Positions 54,104 to 64,000 are shown, counted from the first letter of the stretch. The stretch: DNA of 64,000 nucleotides from Oxalicibacterium faecigallinarum (GCF_014635705.1 NZ_BMDI01000002.1:186001-250000), one strand, 5' to 3'. Notes: a model not told the origin generated them from the letters alone. Program-made: numbers and translations.

Positions 54104-54763
54104 TCAGCGTGGTTGCCAGTTGTCGATGACGATGCGGATTTCCACCTTGCCTGCCTGGTTGGTTTGATGGCTCAGGTCCAGACGTTTGGCATAACGATTG
54201 CCTGCTGCATCCGTTTGCCAGTTGGCGTAAGCGAGTTGCCAGCCATCGCGTGTCGTGATGCGATCACCGTTATTGCCTGCGACGAAGGCCTGACTGTCCT
54301 TGTCTGTTGCAAAACCTTGCAGCCACTGACGTAAGCCGGCAATCGGCAGTGGCCAGCCCAGCGTTTGCGCAACCAGTGCATCGACATCGTCTGCCGTGCG
54401 GGGGGCCTTGCCTGATTCGGTCAAGCTTGCACCGCTGGGCGTGATGGCAATGGTCGCAATAATCTGGCCTAGTGGTGACAGCAGCGCGATGTCGCTGCGT
54501 TTGTCATCCTGCTTCCAGGTAAAGCTGCCGTGCAGGAATTCATCCTTGCCATTTTGCTGATATTGCACCGACAGCCGACCAGCAAGGTCGATACGCTCGT
54601 GATAGGTGCGTTTGACGCTTTCCGATGCCGTGCTGCTGCCGGTATCGGGCGCGATGCTGGCGCAACCGCCCAGTAACAGAGCGCTGCTGATCAATGCAGT
54701 ACCAATGGTTCGCGAGGACAAAGAGCGACGCAAGCCGGAAAGTGCGAATGGAAAAGCGTGCAT
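54104..54763 (-). CDS. lolB: Outer membrane lipoprotein insertion protein LolB
   Basis: A 219-residue lipoprotein (lipobox LLLGGC at about residue 34) of the LolB type, which takes lipoproteins from LolA and inserts them into the outer membrane. The mature domain has ERIDLAGRLSVQYQQNGKDEFLHG and a C-terminal IRIVIDNWQPR. It is commonly next to ispE. Confidence 0.9.
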   Translation of the reverse strand: MHAFPFALSGLRRSLSSRTIGTALISSALLLGGCASIAPDTGSSTASESVKRTYHERIDLAGRLSVQYQQNGKDEFLHGSFTWKQDDKRSDIALLSPLGQIIATIAITPSGASLTESGKAPRTADDVDALVAQTLGWPLPIAGLRQWLQGFATDKDSQAFVAGNNGDRITTRDGWQLAYANWQTDAAGNRYAKRLDLSHQTNQAGKVEIRIVIDNWQPR

Positions 54764-54876
54764 GTAATTAAACGGAGTCTATGGAGTAAGTACTCGGAGG
54801 AAGGCCGGGACTTTTGCTTAAAACGGAATACCCGACCGCTGGAAAGATGTTGCGCCGATCGGCCGGCGCAACATGC

Positions 54877-56664
54877 TTACAGACTGATGCGCAAACGCGT
54901 CAGCGTGCTGCGCAGTGTTTCATTATCTGGGTCTTTTTGCTGTGCGGCGCGCCACAGATTGTGCGCATCGTCCTTTTGACCCTTGACCCACAGTACTTCA
55001 CCAAGATGTACGCCGATTTCGGCATCTGGACGAATGGCATAGGCGCGACGCAGATAATCCTCGGCTTCAGCCAGACGACCCAGGCGGAAATACACCCAGC
55101 CGACGCTATCCATGATGAACGGGTCTTCGGGTGCCAGTTCGGATGCTTTCTGCAGCAGTTTCAGCGCTTCCTGCAGGCGCACGTTGCGGTCAGCCAGTGA
55201 ATAGCCGAGCGCATTGTAGGCGTGCTGATTATCCGGCGCGAGCTGGATGATCTTGCGCAGCGCTGTTTCCATCTTGTCGAAGCGCTGTGCTTTTTCTGCC
55301 AGCATGGCGTAGTCGTACAGCAGGCCGGTATCGTCCGGGAATGTCTTCAGGCCGTTTTCCATGATGGCCATGGCTTCCGGCATGCGATTGGCGTCGCGCA
55401 TCAGTTGTGCATCGGCGATCAGAATCTGGATCTGTTCCGCCTGGCCTTCCGGTTTCAAATGGCTGAGCACATTGTGTGCACCGTCGATGTCGCCTGATTG
55501 CGCCATGATCTGGGCACTTTTGACTTGCGCTTCCAGATAGGCCGGACCCGGCTCAACCTGTGCCAGCCATTTCAGGGCCGCAGGATAGTCTTTGCGATCT
55601 GCGGCGATCTGCGCAAGGATCATCAGGGCTTGTACCGGATCGCGCGTCTCATCCGGATTGGCTTCCAGTTCCTTCAGGTAGGCCGTCAGGTATTTTTCCG
55701 CCATTGGGCGATCGTTCATCTGTGCCCCGAGAATGCCCATGGCATACAGGATGGTCAGGTCGCGTGGCTGATCCTTCAGCAGAATCTCGAACTGTTCACG
55801 TGCCTTTTCCTGCTGTTTATCGTCGATCAGTACCTTGGCGTAGGCGATGCGGATTTCGCGGGCCTTTGGATACTTCTTCAGATGATCATCGAGGAAGCTG
55901 AGTGTCTGGCTGCGGTTTTGCATGGTTTGCGCCGCCATCAGGACAGCGATTTCCAGATCGGGTTTGATCTTCAGGGCGGTCAGTGCTTCCTGCTGCGCCC
56001 GCGCCGTATCGTTATTGGCGAAGGCTGCCTGTGCCATTGCAATATGGCTTTCGACCAGATTGCCATATGGCGTGACCAGTTCTTCCATCAGGTTGAACGC
56101 GCCTTGCTTGTCCTTGACGCCGGCCAGCAGTCGCTGGATTTGCAGAATCAGCAGACCGCGCGCTTGCGGACGGACTTCCTGCAGGCGCTCGACGAAAATC
56201 GGTTTGGCTTCGGCCAGATTTTCACCGAGAACCACCAGACCGAGATAGAACTGGCTGGCTTCGTCCGAATCCGGGTCGAGCTGTCGCCACAGGCGCACAG
56301 CGGACAGGGCTTCGCCGGTTTGTTTGACGCTCAGGGCGATTTCTGCTGCGCGACGTGCCAGACGCGGGTCACGGGTTTCCTGCGCCGAGATCAGCATGGT
56401 GACAAACGCCAGTTGCCAGTCGCCGCGTTGATAAGCCATTTCGGCGCGCAGCAGCTTGAACATCAGCTCTTCCGTCAGGTTATTGGCGGGAAGCGATGGA
56501 TTGGCTGGAGTTTGTTTTTCAGCTGTCGCGCTGGCAGGTGTCGTGGTGACCTGTGCAGAGCGCGCGAGCGGAGAATGGATTGTCGATGCAGGTTGTGCCT
56601 GAGCAGTTGTGGCAAGCGCAGGCAAAAGAGCGGACAGCGTTACAATGGCAAGAGCATTTTTCAA
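54877..56664 (-). CDS. Tetratricopeptide repeat protein, exported
   Basis: About 595 residues with a signal peptide (ALAIVTLSALLPALATTAQAQ) and many TPR units, most clear at the C-terminus: LGYSLADRNVRLQEALKLLQKASELAPEDPFIMDSVGWVYFRLG and YLRRAYAIRPDAEIGVHLGEV. TPRs hold protein complexes together; it sits in the gene order of YfgM/BepA-like outer-membrane helpers, but the partner is unknown. I place the start at TTG 56664, eight bases after GGAC; a longer frame reaches ATG 56808 and would overlap the mutM side. Confidence 0.82.
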   Translation of the reverse strand: MKNALAIVTLSALLPALATTAQAQPASTIHSPLARSAQVTTTPASATAEKQTPANPSLPANNLTEELMFKLLRAEMAYQRGDWQLAFVTMLISAQETRDPRLARRAAEIALSVKQTGEALSAVRLWRQLDPDSDEASQFYLGLVVLGENLAEAKPIFVERLQEVRPQARGLLILQIQRLLAGVKDKQGAFNLMEELVTPYGNLVESHIAMAQAAFANNDTARAQQEALTALKIKPDLEIAVLMAAQTMQNRSQTLSFLDDHLKKYPKAREIRIAYAKVLIDDKQQEKAREQFEILLKDQPRDLTILYAMGILGAQMNDRPMAEKYLTAYLKELEANPDETRDPVQALMILAQIAADRKDYPAALKWLAQVEPGPAYLEAQVKSAQIMAQSGDIDGAHNVLSHLKPEGQAEQIQILIADAQLMRDANRMPEAMAIMENGLKTFPDDTGLLYDYAMLAEKAQRFDKMETALRKIIQLAPDNQHAYNALGYSLADRNVRLQEALKLLQKASELAPEDPFIMDSVGWVYFRLGRLAEAEDYLRRAYAIRPDAEIGVHLGEVLWVKGQKDDAHNLWRAAQQKDPDNETLRSTLTRLRISL

Positions 56665-56850
56665 AATGAAGTCCAGACGAATCGAGCAGAGCTTTATTCT
56701 ACGCCGAACCAGCGCGCAATGCGCTGGCGTGGCAGGTGAGGAAAAGCACTGGAAAACCAGCGCAGATTTTGGTTTGGTAATGCTGACGCGGGCTGTTTTT
56801 CTGACCACGTCTGGTTTCAGTTTTCTTTTTCCGCTTTCTTTCTATTCCGC

Positions 56851-57672
56851 ATGCCTGAATTACCCGAAGTAGAAGTCACGCGCCGTGGTGTCGCTCCTCA
56901 CCTCGAAGGACGCACCGTGACGGCAGTCACCTTGCGTCACACCGGTTTGCGCTGGCCGTTTCCAGCCGATCTTGGTACGACGCTGGTCGGGCATACGATT
57001 CGCAGTACCGGGCGGCGCGGCAAATATCTTCTGGTGCATTTTGATCATGGTACCTTGCTGATTCATCTTGGCATGTCCGGTCACTTGCGTGTGTTGCCAC
57101 CCGATACGCCACCCAAGAAGCATGACCACTTCGACATGCAAGTGGGCGATCAGGTTCTGCGTATGAGCGATCCGCGTCGTTTTGGTGCGGTTTTGTGGCA
57201 TGCCTCGAACGAAGGTGTGATCGACAATCATCTTTTGTTGCGGACCTTGGGCGTGGAGCCGCTGGAAGCGCAGTTTGACGGGCAATGGCTCTACAAACAT
57301 ACGCGCGGACGCACGGCGTCGATCAAGCAAGTGTTGCTGGCGGGCGACATCGTGGTTGGCGTTGGCAATATCTATGCGTCGGAAAGCCTGTTCCGTGCCC
57401 GGATCAACCCGCGCATTGCCGCGCACCGCATCGGGCTGGAACGATATGTGCGTCTGGCGCAGACGATTCGCGAGGTGTTGGCCGAGGCGATTGAGCAGGG
57501 CGGCAGTACGCTGAAGGATTTTCTGGCTGTAAATGGTCAGTCTGGCTATTTTCAGCAAAGTTATTTTGTTTATGCCCGCACGGGCGAACCATGCCGAATT
57601 TGCAAGACGCCCATCCGGCAGATCGTGCAGGGCCAGCGTTCGACCTTCTATTGTCCAAATTGTCAAAAGTGA
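56851..57672 (+). CDS. mutM: Formamidopyrimidine-DNA glycosylase
   Basis: A 273-residue base-excision enzyme that removes 8-oxoguanine. The catalytic N-terminal Pro-Glu (MPELPEVEV) and the C-terminal zinc finger [24 protein letters not shown] are intact, as is the lysine/HhH region. It is divergent from the TPR gene and lies close to mutY, the other part of the 8-oxoguanine defence. Confidence 0.97.
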   Translation: MPELPEVEVTRRGVAPHLEGRTVTAVTLRHTGLRWPFPADLGTTLVGHTIRSTGRRGKYLLVHFDHGTLLIHLGMSGHLRVLPPDTPPKKHDHFDMQVGDQVLRMSDPRRFGAVLWHASNEGVIDNHLLLRTLGVEPLEAQFDGQWLYKHTRGRTASIKQVLLAGDIVVGVGNIYASESLFRARINPRIAAHRIGLERYVRLAQTIREVLAEAIEQGGSTLKDFLAVNGQSGYFQQSYFVYARTGEPCRICKTPIRQIVQGQRSTFYCPNCQK

Positions 57673-57817
57673 CCGCCAATGCTAGTGTCCGCCTGGTGCC
57701 GGATGTTTGCTTGCCGGCACAACGGCGACAAATGATGGTGGACATGATCGATGTTGCGACGACATGCCAACACTGTGCAGTTGGGAGCATCGCGCAAAGC
57801 GCAGACCGTAAAACGGG

Positions 57818-59764
57818 GTGGATGTGAATAATCTTGTAGAAAAATTCAACGAGTACGGACACTGGCGCGATAACGTGCGGCTGGCGCTGGAGCGTTATCG
57901 CGATGGCGTGCAGGAATTTGATCTGTCGGATGCCGCCACCGAGCAGCGCATGCAGCAGGCCATTGCCCGTCTGGCAGACGATAAATTATCGATTGCGTTC
58001 GTCGCGGAATTTTCACGCGGCAAGTCGGAACTGATCAACTCCATTTTCTTTGCCGGTTACGGCCAACGCATCGTGCCGACCTCTGCCGGTCGTACCACCA
58101 TGTGTCCGACCGAATTGCTGTATGACGAAACGTTTCCGCCTTCGATTCGTCTCTTGCCGATTGAAACCCGCGCCGAGGCGCAATCGACCAGCGATTTCAA
58201 GGGGCAGAATCATCAATGGACCGTGTTACCGCTGGACACGACGTCGGCTGACGGGATGCTCGAAGCATTCAAGCAGGTTGGCATGACCAAGCGCGTGCCG
58301 GTCGAGGAGGCTGTGCGCTATGGCCTTTACGATGCACAAGACGATGATGCCGGCATGACGGTGGATATCGACGGCACGGTCGAGATTTCGCAATGGCGGC
58401 ATGCGATCGTCAATTTCCCGCATCCATTGCTCAAGCAAGGTTTGGTCATTGTCGATACGCCGGGCCTGAATGCGATTGGTACGGAGCCGGAGCTGACGCT
58501 CAATCTGATTCCCAATGCGCATGCGGTGCTGTTCATTCTGGCCGCGGATGCTGGCGTGACCAAGAGCGATATCGATATCTGGCGTAACCACATCGGCAAT
58601 TCCGGTTCTGGCCGGATGGTCGTGCTCAACAAGATCGACAGCATGTGGGATGAGTTGAGTACGAGCGAACAGATCGATAGCCAGATCGCGGCGCAGGTGA
58701 GTTCGGTCGCGCAAACCTTGTCGTTGTCGGAGCAGCAGATTTTTCCGGTTTCGGCGCAAAAGGGGTTGGTTGGCAAGATCAATCACGATCAGAATTTGCT
58801 GACGCGTAGCCGTTTGCCGGTTCTGGAAACGGCCTTGTCTACAGAATTGCTTCCGGCACGTCAGGAGATTATTCGCAGTCAGTTGCAGAGCGAAATCAAT
58901 GCGATGACGAGTTCGCGACTGGCGCTGCTGTCGTCTCGTTCGCGCAATGTGGTCGAACAGTTGATGGAGTTGAAGAGCTTGCGCGGCAAGAATCGCACGA
59001 TTCTCGAACACATGATGACGCGCATTGATCTGGAAAAACGTGAGTTCGACGGCAGCTTGTTCAAGTTGCAGGCGACGCGTTCGGTCTTTGCTCGGTTATC
59101 GGCAGAAGTCTTCAGCCATCTTGGCATGGCCGTGCTCAAGCAGAACGTCATCCTGACGCGTGAAGCGATGGAAAAGAGTCGTTTCTCGGCGGGTTTGCGT
59201 CAGGCCGTGCGCGACTTCTTTGAAAAGACGCTGCACAGTATTCAAAAATCCTCGCAGAAAACGGATGAGATCGGCGAAATGATGTCGGTGATGTACCGCA
59301 AGTTCTCGACCGAACATGCGCTGGCCTTGTCGGCACCGATGCCTTTCTCTCTTGAGAAGTATGTCAAAGAGATCGAGATGATCGAGCAGATTTATCAGAA
59401 GCAGTTCAACGCTACGGCCATCATGACGACGCCGCAAGTCGTGCTGATGCAGAAGTTCTTTGATTCGATTGCGTCGCGTGTGCGGCAATGCATGCTGCAG
59501 GCCAATCGTGATGTGGAAACCTGGCTGAAGGTCGTGATGGCACCGCTGGAGGCGCAGATCGGCGAACACAAGAATCAGCTCAAGCGTCGCCGTAAGTCGC
59601 TGGAAAAAATTCACGAAGCGACCGACAGCCTTGAAGAAAAAGTGCAGGTATTCGAGCAGATGCAACTGGAGCTGGATACACAGCGTGCCGCGCTGATGCG
59701 TCTGGAAAATGAATTGCATGCTGCCATTCTGGCGCCGCTTGCCGGTTACAAGGCTGCCGCATAG
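57818..59764 (+). CDS. Dynamin-like GTPase
   Basis: A 648-residue protein. The GTPase domain has G1 EFSRGKS at 64-70, the G2 threonine pair in TSAGRTTMCP, DTPG at 213-216 and NKID at 271-274. The rest is helical with long coiled-coil segments, as in bacterial dynamin-like proteins that bind and remodel membranes. There is no membrane helix. Start GTG 57818 follows CGGGG; another GTG lies at 57824. It stops one codon boundary before mutY, so it is co-transcribed with that gene. A link to DNA repair is suggested only by position. Confidence 0.85.
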   Translation: MDVNNLVEKFNEYGHWRDNVRLALERYRDGVQEFDLSDAATEQRMQQAIARLADDKLSIAFVAEFSRGKSELINSIFFAGYGQRIVPTSAGRTTMCPTELLYDETFPPSIRLLPIETRAEAQSTSDFKGQNHQWTVLPLDTTSADGMLEAFKQVGMTKRVPVEEAVRYGLYDAQDDDAGMTVDIDGTVEISQWRHAIVNFPHPLLKQGLVIVDTPGLNAIGTEPELTLNLIPNAHAVLFILAADAGVTKSDIDIWRNHIGNSGSGRMVVLNKIDSMWDELSTSEQIDSQIAAQVSSVAQTLSLSEQQIFPVSAQKGLVGKINHDQNLLTRSRLPVLETALSTELLPARQEIIRSQLQSEINAMTSSRLALLSSRSRNVVEQLMELKSLRGKNRTILEHMMTRIDLEKREFDGSLFKLQATRSVFARLSAEVFSHLGMAVLKQNVILTREAMEKSRFSAGLRQAVRDFFEKTLHSIQKSSQKTDEIGEMMSVMYRKFSTEHALALSAPMPFSLEKYVKEIEMIEQIYQKQFNATAIMTTPQVVLMQKFFDSIASRVRQCMLQANRDVETWLKVVMAPLEAQIGEHKNQLKRRRKSLEKIHEATDSLEEKVQVFEQMQLELDTQRAALMRLENELHAAILAPLAGYKAAA

Positions 59765-60946
59765 ATGAAGCGTGTTGTTGTAGCTGAAGCTGGAAAAGCC
59801 GCGGTAAAGAAAAGCAAAGCCTTATTGTCAGAGAAAGACAATGTCGGCGCAATTGCACCCGATCCTGATTTCTCGCGTGCGGTGATTGCATGGCAAAAGC
59901 AGCATGGCCGCCATGCCTTGCCGTGGCAAAACACGCGCGATGCCTATCGCGTCTGGCTGTCGGAAATCATGCTGCAGCAGACGCAGGTCGCCGCGGTCAT
60001 TCCCTACTACCTGCGTTTTCTGGAATCGTTTCCCACGGTTGCCGATCTGGCGGCCGCTCCATCCGAACAGGTTATGGCGCACTGGAGCGGTCTCGGCTAT
60101 TACTCACGCGCACGCAATCTGCATCGTTGTGCGCAGATCGTGATGGCAGAGCACGGCGGACAATTTTCTGCTGATCCGGCCGTGCTGGAGACCTTGCCTG
60201 GGATCGGCCGCTCGACCGCAGCAGCAATCTCCGCATTTTCCTACGGTACGCGTGCAGCCATTTTGGACGGCAACGTGAAACGCGTGTTTGCTCGTGTGTT
60301 TGGTATCGATCGTTTTCCGGGTGAGAAAGCAGTCGAAAACGAGATGTGGCAGCGCGCTGTTGCCTTGCTGCCTGATCAGGATGTCGAGGCCTATACGCAA
60401 GGGTTGATGGATCTGGGTGCGACCTTGTGCACGCGCAATCGTCCGGATTGTCCACGCTGTCCGCTCGCCAATCGTTGCGTGGCTTATCAAACCGGCCGCA
60501 CGGCCCAGCTGCCAGTCCGCAAACCGAAAAAGGCCGTGCCGGAACGCTATGCGAGCATGCTGGTGATGGTGCATGATGGACAGATTTTGCTGGAGCAGCG
60601 ACCGGATCAGGGTATCTGGGGCGGTTTGCTGTCCTTGCCGGAATTTGCGACGACGTCGCTGCCTGCGTCGGAGCAGACGCAGGATCTGCAAGCACGCATG
60701 ACGGCATTTGCAAAGCGCTTTGGCGTACCGTCATCGATGGCACGTCTGCAGGATTTTTCGCACGGCTTCACGCATTTCAAACTGCATGTGGTGCCGTATC
60801 GTGTGGATTTGCAAAAGCGCACGCACAGCGTGGCGCAGGATAATGCGCTTTGGTATCCGGTTGCCAGGCTTGCTGACGCGCCTTTGCCCGCCCCTGTCAA
60901 GAAGTTGCTTGTCGCCTTGTTTGCGACATCCGATTTGTTTTCCTGA
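59765..60946 (+). CDS. mutY: Adenine DNA glycosylase
   Basis: A 393-residue enzyme that removes adenine mispaired with 8-oxoguanine. The catalytic Glu67 (SEIMLQQTQ), the HhH LPGIGRSTAAAI, the catalytic Asp in ILDGNV, the 4Fe-4S set CTRNRPDCPRCPLANRC and a C-terminal NUDIX-like domain are present. A 40-residue N-terminal extension is longer than in E. coli. ATG follows the dynamin-like stop directly. Confidence 0.96.
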   Translation: MKRVVVAEAGKAAVKKSKALLSEKDNVGAIAPDPDFSRAVIAWQKQHGRHALPWQNTRDAYRVWLSEIMLQQTQVAAVIPYYLRFLESFPTVADLAAAPSEQVMAHWSGLGYYSRARNLHRCAQIVMAEHGGQFSADPAVLETLPGIGRSTAAAISAFSYGTRAAILDGNVKRVFARVFGIDRFPGEKAVENEMWQRAVALLPDQDVEAYTQGLMDLGATLCTRNRPDCPRCPLANRCVAYQTGRTAQLPVRKPKKAVPERYASMLVMVHDGQILLEQRPDQGIWGGLLSLPEFATTSLPASEQTQDLQARMTAFAKRFGVPSSMARLQDFSHGFTHFKLHVVPYRVDLQKRTHSVAQDNALWYPVARLADAPLPAPVKKLLVALFATSDLFS

Positions 60947-60957
60947 TCAGGCGGTGC

Positions 60958-61584
60958 TCAGATGATGTGATGTTGCTGCAGATACTGATGCACGATGGTC
61001 ATGCGGCTATGCGCATCGTTCAGCGCCAGCAGACGCTGTTTCGCCTGTAGCGGGATAGGCAGAATTTCACTCCAGCGATTGGCAACCCAGCCGGTATCGT
61101 CGTAATGAAAGTGGGCGGGAAATGGGTTGCCAAAGGCTTCGCCCGTTTCTACTTCCCCTCGACTGGTGATGTCGTCAACGATCAGTTCCAGCGCGCGTGC
61201 AGCGGCAGTATGTAAAGGCGTGATCGGCATGGGCTGATCAGCATCGATCATCTCGACACGCGCTTCGATGTGATTGTCGGCGCACACACGTGTTTCGATG
61301 ATGCGAAAACGCTGCCCACCTTGTGTGCGTAGCAGCAACACGCCTAGTTGCTCCGCATCCCAGTCCAGAATATGAGCCATGCAGCCGATATCTTCCGGCT
61401 CGGCGACGCCCCCGACCTCTGCGCCGGAACGAATCAAGACGATGCCGAACGGTATCCCGCGTTTCATGCAATCGCGCACCATATCCATATAGCGTGTTTC
61501 AAAGACCCGCAACGGCAGGATGCCATCCGGGAACAAAACGGTATTGAGCGGAAAGAGGGGAATCCAGTCGGAACGATCGGTCAT
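60958..61584 (-). CDS. LON substrate-binding domain protein
   Basis: A 208-residue protein with the LON N-terminal domain only (PLFPLNTVLFPDGILPLRVFE and YMDMVRDCMKRGIPFGIVLI), without ATPase or protease parts. Such proteins are common and uncharacterised. It is convergent with mutY and precedes rapZ's end by about 100 bases. Confidence 0.88.
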   Translation of the reverse strand: MTDRSDWIPLFPLNTVLFPDGILPLRVFETRYMDMVRDCMKRGIPFGIVLIRSGAEVGGVAEPEDIGCMAHILDWDAEQLGVLLLRTQGGQRFRIIETRVCADNHIEARVEMIDADQPMPITPLHTAAARALELIVDDITSRGEVETGEAFGNPFPAHFHYDDTGWVANRWSEILPIPLQAKQRLLALNDAHSRMTIVHQYLQQHHII

Positions 61585-61690
61585 GATGCGTGTGCAAAAG
61601 GATGGGCAAATACCGATGCGCCAGGTAGGTGTCGGCTGTGAGGTTTGCTGACAGAGTCAGTCAGTGTGACAGCATTTGGATTGCGTTGTT

Positions 61691-62554
61691 TCAGTCAAGT
61701 TCGCGATGCCGGAGCAAAACATGCTCGGTCGTGCGGAAGTGCGCGGCGAGTCTTTCGACGAAATACACCGAGCGATGCTGGCCGCCAGTACAACCAATGG
61801 CAACGGTCAGGTAACCACGATTATCTTTTTTGACAGCCGGCAACCAGCGTTCGACATAGCCGCGGATGTCGGCCAGCAAGTCGACGGCATCCGGTTGCGC
61901 CAGCAGAAAATCCTGCACAGGCTGATCCCGCCCGGTCAGCGGGCGCAGTTTTTCGTCGTAATGGGGATTGGGCAGGGTACGCACGTCGAATACCAGATCG
62001 GCATCTAGCGGCACGCCAAATTTGAAGGCAAACGATTCGAACAGAATGGTCAATGGCGACTGGTCGCTTTCGACCAGATTCTTGATCCATGCCCGCAGCT
62101 TGTTGGCGCGCATGCCGGAGGTGTCGATCACGTGGCCGATTTCTTCAATGCCGGCCAGCATGTCGCGCTCGGCGAGTATGCATTCCGTCAATGTGCGGCG
62201 TTCGTCGGCTTCATCGCTGATGGCAGCGCGATGCGACAGCGGGTGACTGCGACGGGTTTCGGAAAAGCGGGCAATCAGTGCTTCGGTCTTGGCGGTGAGG
62301 AACAGCACCTTGACGTCATGGCCCTGACTGCGCAGCCAGGCCAGATCCTCGGGCAGGCTGGCAAGCGATTTGGCGCTGCGTGCATCGACCGAGACAGCCA
62401 GACTGTCGCCGCCATCTTCCAGACGTGAGGTGACCAGTTGTCGCAGCAAGGCAGGCGGCAGATTGTCGACGCAGAAATAGCCCGCGTCTTCCAGTGCCTT
62501 GAGACCGATTGATTTGCCGGAGCCGGAAATGCCGGTAATGAGAATGATGCGCAT
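61691..62554 (-). CDS. rapZ: RNase adapter protein RapZ
   Basis: A 287-residue P-loop protein with Walker A GISGSGKS at 8-15 and the C-terminal [17 protein letters not shown]. RapZ binds GlmZ/GlmY-type sRNA and RNase E to control glucosamine-6-phosphate synthase in enterics; here the role is likely nucleotide or sRNA related but unproven. ATG 62554 was chosen, with 62563 also possible. It follows hprK in the rpoN-type cluster. Confidence 0.92.
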   Translation of the reverse strand: MRIILITGISGSGKSIGLKALEDAGYFCVDNLPPALLRQLVTSRLEDGGDSLAVSVDARSAKSLASLPEDLAWLRSQGHDVKVLFLTAKTEALIARFSETRRSHPLSHRAAISDEADERRTLTECILAERDMLAGIEEIGHVIDTSGMRANKLRAWIKNLVESDQSPLTILFESFAFKFGVPLDADLVFDVRTLPNPHYDEKLRPLTGRDQPVQDFLLAQPDAVDLLADIRGYVERWLPAVKKDNRGYLTVAIGCTGGQHRSVYFVERLAAHFRTTEHVLLRHRELD

Positions 62555-62620
62555 GGCATCCATGATACCGCACTGCAAGTTTATGCACAGACGGCGAGTT
62601 TGCCAGGCGAAGAGAGCGAC

Positions 62621-63562
62621 TTAGTCGTCGCTCTCCATAGCTTTTTGCTGGCGGATCATGAAGTCTTTCAGCGTATCGATGCCGCGCAGTTGCAGAATGG
62701 TGTTCCGTACGGCTGCTTCCAGCAAGACCGCGATATTGCGCCCGGCTTCCACCGGAATCACGACCTTGCGAATTTGCAGGCCGAGAATTTCTTCGGTTTG
62801 CGATGGTGCTGGCAGGCGTTCGTAGTTTTCTTCCAGCGTGCTGCGACGGACCAGATGCACAATCAGTTTGAGGCGCATCTTGCGGCGAACCGCCGTCTCG
62901 CCAAAGATGGTGCGGATATCAAGCAGGCCCAGACCGCGCACTTCCAGCAGATTTTGTAGCAGAGGCGGGCAGCGGCCTTCAATCATGTTCGGTGCGATGC
63001 GGGCAAACTCGACCGCATCATCGGCGACCAGGCCGTGACTGCGTGAGATCAGTTCGAGGCCCAGTTCGCTCTTACCCAGGCCCGATTCACCCGTGATCAG
63101 GACGCCAACACCTAGCACGTCCATGAACACACCATGCATGGTGATGCGTTGCGCCAGTTTTTTCGACAGATAGACGCGCAGATAATCGATCACCTGGGCT
63201 GCAGGCAATGGCGTTGAAAACAGCGGAATGTTCTTGTCATCACAGATCGCCATGATGTCCGGTGGTGTTTCCAGACCTTGCGCAATGATGACGGCTGGCG
63301 GCTGACCGGCAATCAGTTCTGCCGTGTGATAGGCGCGCGCGCCAGGCGACAGGCGTTCGTAATATTCGGTTTCCTGATGACCAAAGACCTGAATACGCGC
63401 CGGATGGATCAGATTAAGGTGACCAACCTGATCGGCTGCCGACGTGGCGTCGCCGGAAATTTGACGCTCGCCGCCGGGAAATCCGGCAAACCAGCCGAGC
63501 TCGAGCAGCTCGCGGTTGTCGTCATAGAGCTGTTGTATCGAGAGCGGTGTTTGCAGTGGCAT
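62621..63562 (-). CDS. hprK: HPr kinase/phosphorylase
   Basis: A 313-residue bifunctional enzyme that phosphorylates or dephosphorylates HPr on a serine. H143 (MHGVF), Walker A GESGLGKS at 158-165 and the signature [20 protein letters not shown] are seen. It is between ptsN and rapZ, forming the nitrogen-PTS cluster of Proteobacteria. Confidence 0.95.
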   Translation of the reverse strand: MPLQTPLSIQQLYDDNRELLELGWFAGFPGGERQISGDATSAADQVGHLNLIHPARIQVFGHQETEYYERLSPGARAYHTAELIAGQPPAVIIAQGLETPPDIMAICDDKNIPLFSTPLPAAQVIDYLRVYLSKKLAQRITMHGVFMDVLGVGVLITGESGLGKSELGLELISRSHGLVADDAVEFARIAPNMIEGRCPPLLQNLLEVRGLGLLDIRTIFGETAVRRKMRLKLIVHLVRRSTLEENYERLPAPSQTEEILGLQIRKVVIPVEAGRNIAVLLEAAVRNTILQLRGIDTLKDFMIRQQKAMESDD

Positions 63563-63699
63563 GGGAGCGTGCGCTTAGTGGTGTAAGTCAGGCAGCGTAG
63601 GTTATGCGTGTCGTGATCCGCTTTTTTCATGAGCGGAATGCACAAAAGACGGCATGACAATGCAGCCGGTCGCTTCAGTATAAAGCGGATTCGCTTTGA

Positions 63700-64000
63700 T
63701 CAGTCCATGCCTTGCAGGCTGGGCTGCCAGGTAATCAGGCGCGCATGCACGGCAGCAGGATCGTCCAGTGTCGACAGCATGGTGCGGAAATTTTCGTCTG
63801 AAAACATTTCTGCCACTTCCGACAGAATTTCCAGATGCTGTTGCGTGACGTGATCAGGGATCAGCAGGAAGATCATCAGGCGGACAGGCTGACCATCCGG
63901 CGATTCAAATGGAATCGGTTGTGCCAGACGAACAAATGCTGCCAACGGCGCTTTCAGGCCCTTGATGCGGCCGTGCGGCACAGCGACGCCATGACCGAGA
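63700..64000 (-). CDS. ptsN: PTS IIA-like nitrogen regulatory protein PtsN (5' end outside window)
   Basis: The C-terminal 100 residues of EIIA-Ntr. At the right edge the frame reads LGHGVAVPHGRIKG, including the phosphorylated His of the conserved PH, and continues to the window border. The rest, VRLMIFLLIPDHVTQQHLEILSEVAEMFSD region, is typical. It belongs to the nitrogen-PTS cluster with hprK and rapZ. The start lies beyond 64000. Confidence 0.92.
   Translation of the reverse strand, partial: LGHGVAVPHGRIKGLKAPLAAFVRLAQPIPFESPDGQPVRLMIFLLIPDHVTQQHLEILSEVAEMFSDENFRTMLSTLDDPAAVHARLITWQPSLQGMD

Noticed and set aside
55498-56739. 413-codon open frame on the plus strand across the TPR gene
   Set aside because: It lies antisense to a clear TPR protein and shows no domain or ribosome site.
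57696-57720. Inverted repeat GTGCCGG/CCGGCAC after mutM as a terminator
   Set aside because: No U-run follows and the region leads into the dynamin-like gene on the same strand.

Overview
The window is a stretch of bacterial chromosome, almost wholly coding, with the gene content and gene order of a betaproteobacterium of the order Burkholderiales. The caa3-type cytochrome oxidase cluster with a small assembly protein, the lolB-ispE-tRNA(Gln)-prs-rplY run, mutM/mutY beside rapZ-hprK-ptsN, and rpoH beside ftsX-ftsE-ftsY all fit the family Oxalobacteraceae (Herminiimonas/Janthinobacterium-like). That placement is inferred from protein families and synteny, not from a database match.

Layout. 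1-6.9 kb: end of a lytic transglycosylase, a GST, cca, a small EF-hand protein, pssA, a secreted Cys/Pro-rich protein, queC and two tandem DUF3108 proteins. 6.9-20.1 kb: an orphan periplasmic binding protein, a membrane diguanylate cyclase, a TauE/SafE exporter, a ProQ-like RNA chaperone, TerC, a two-component system, an exported glutathione peroxidase, a ferritin-like di-iron protein, DUF411 and PCu(A)C copper proteins, trmL, comF and a BioC-like methyltransferase. 20.2-29.7 kb: a complete aerobic oxidase cluster (DUF2244, coxB with a fused cytochrome c domain, coxA, a 36-residue protein, ctaG, coxC, DUF2909, SURF1, a Sco-like protein, ctaA, ctaB, SCO1) that holds structural subunits, heme A synthesis and copper delivery together. 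29.7-39.5 kb: rpoH under a perfect CIRCE operator, ftsX-ftsE-ftsY, a pair of M16 peptidases, rsmD, coaD, a 2[4Fe-4S] ferredoxin and a GAF-like/GGDEF protein.

39.5-47.1 kb is the clearest accessory region: a type I restriction-modification locus in the order hsdR-hsdS-(AlbA/Schlafen-like ATP-binding protein)-hsdM. The third gene overlaps hsdS by 4 nt, and hsdM lies behind an AT-rich spacer with repeated GATAATGA motifs. 47.1-64 kb returns to core genes: ychF, pth, a LysR/alcohol dehydrogenase pair that splits the usual rplY-pth run, rplY, prs, tRNA-Gln, ispE, lolB, a TPR lipoprotein-type gene, mutM, a dynamin-like GTPase, mutY, a LON-domain protein, rapZ, hprK and the 3' part of ptsN.

The most notable points are the Schlafen-like gene inside the type I R-M operon, the CIRCE element on rpoH, a 26-bp perfect palindrome next to a duplicated ferredoxin start, an alternating-histidine tail on CoxA, a possible leader ORF in front of the oxidase cluster, and the dynamin-like protein between the two oxidised-guanine repair genes. 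I saw no CRISPR array, insertion sequence or prophage. No gene-free stretch exceeds about 300 bases.
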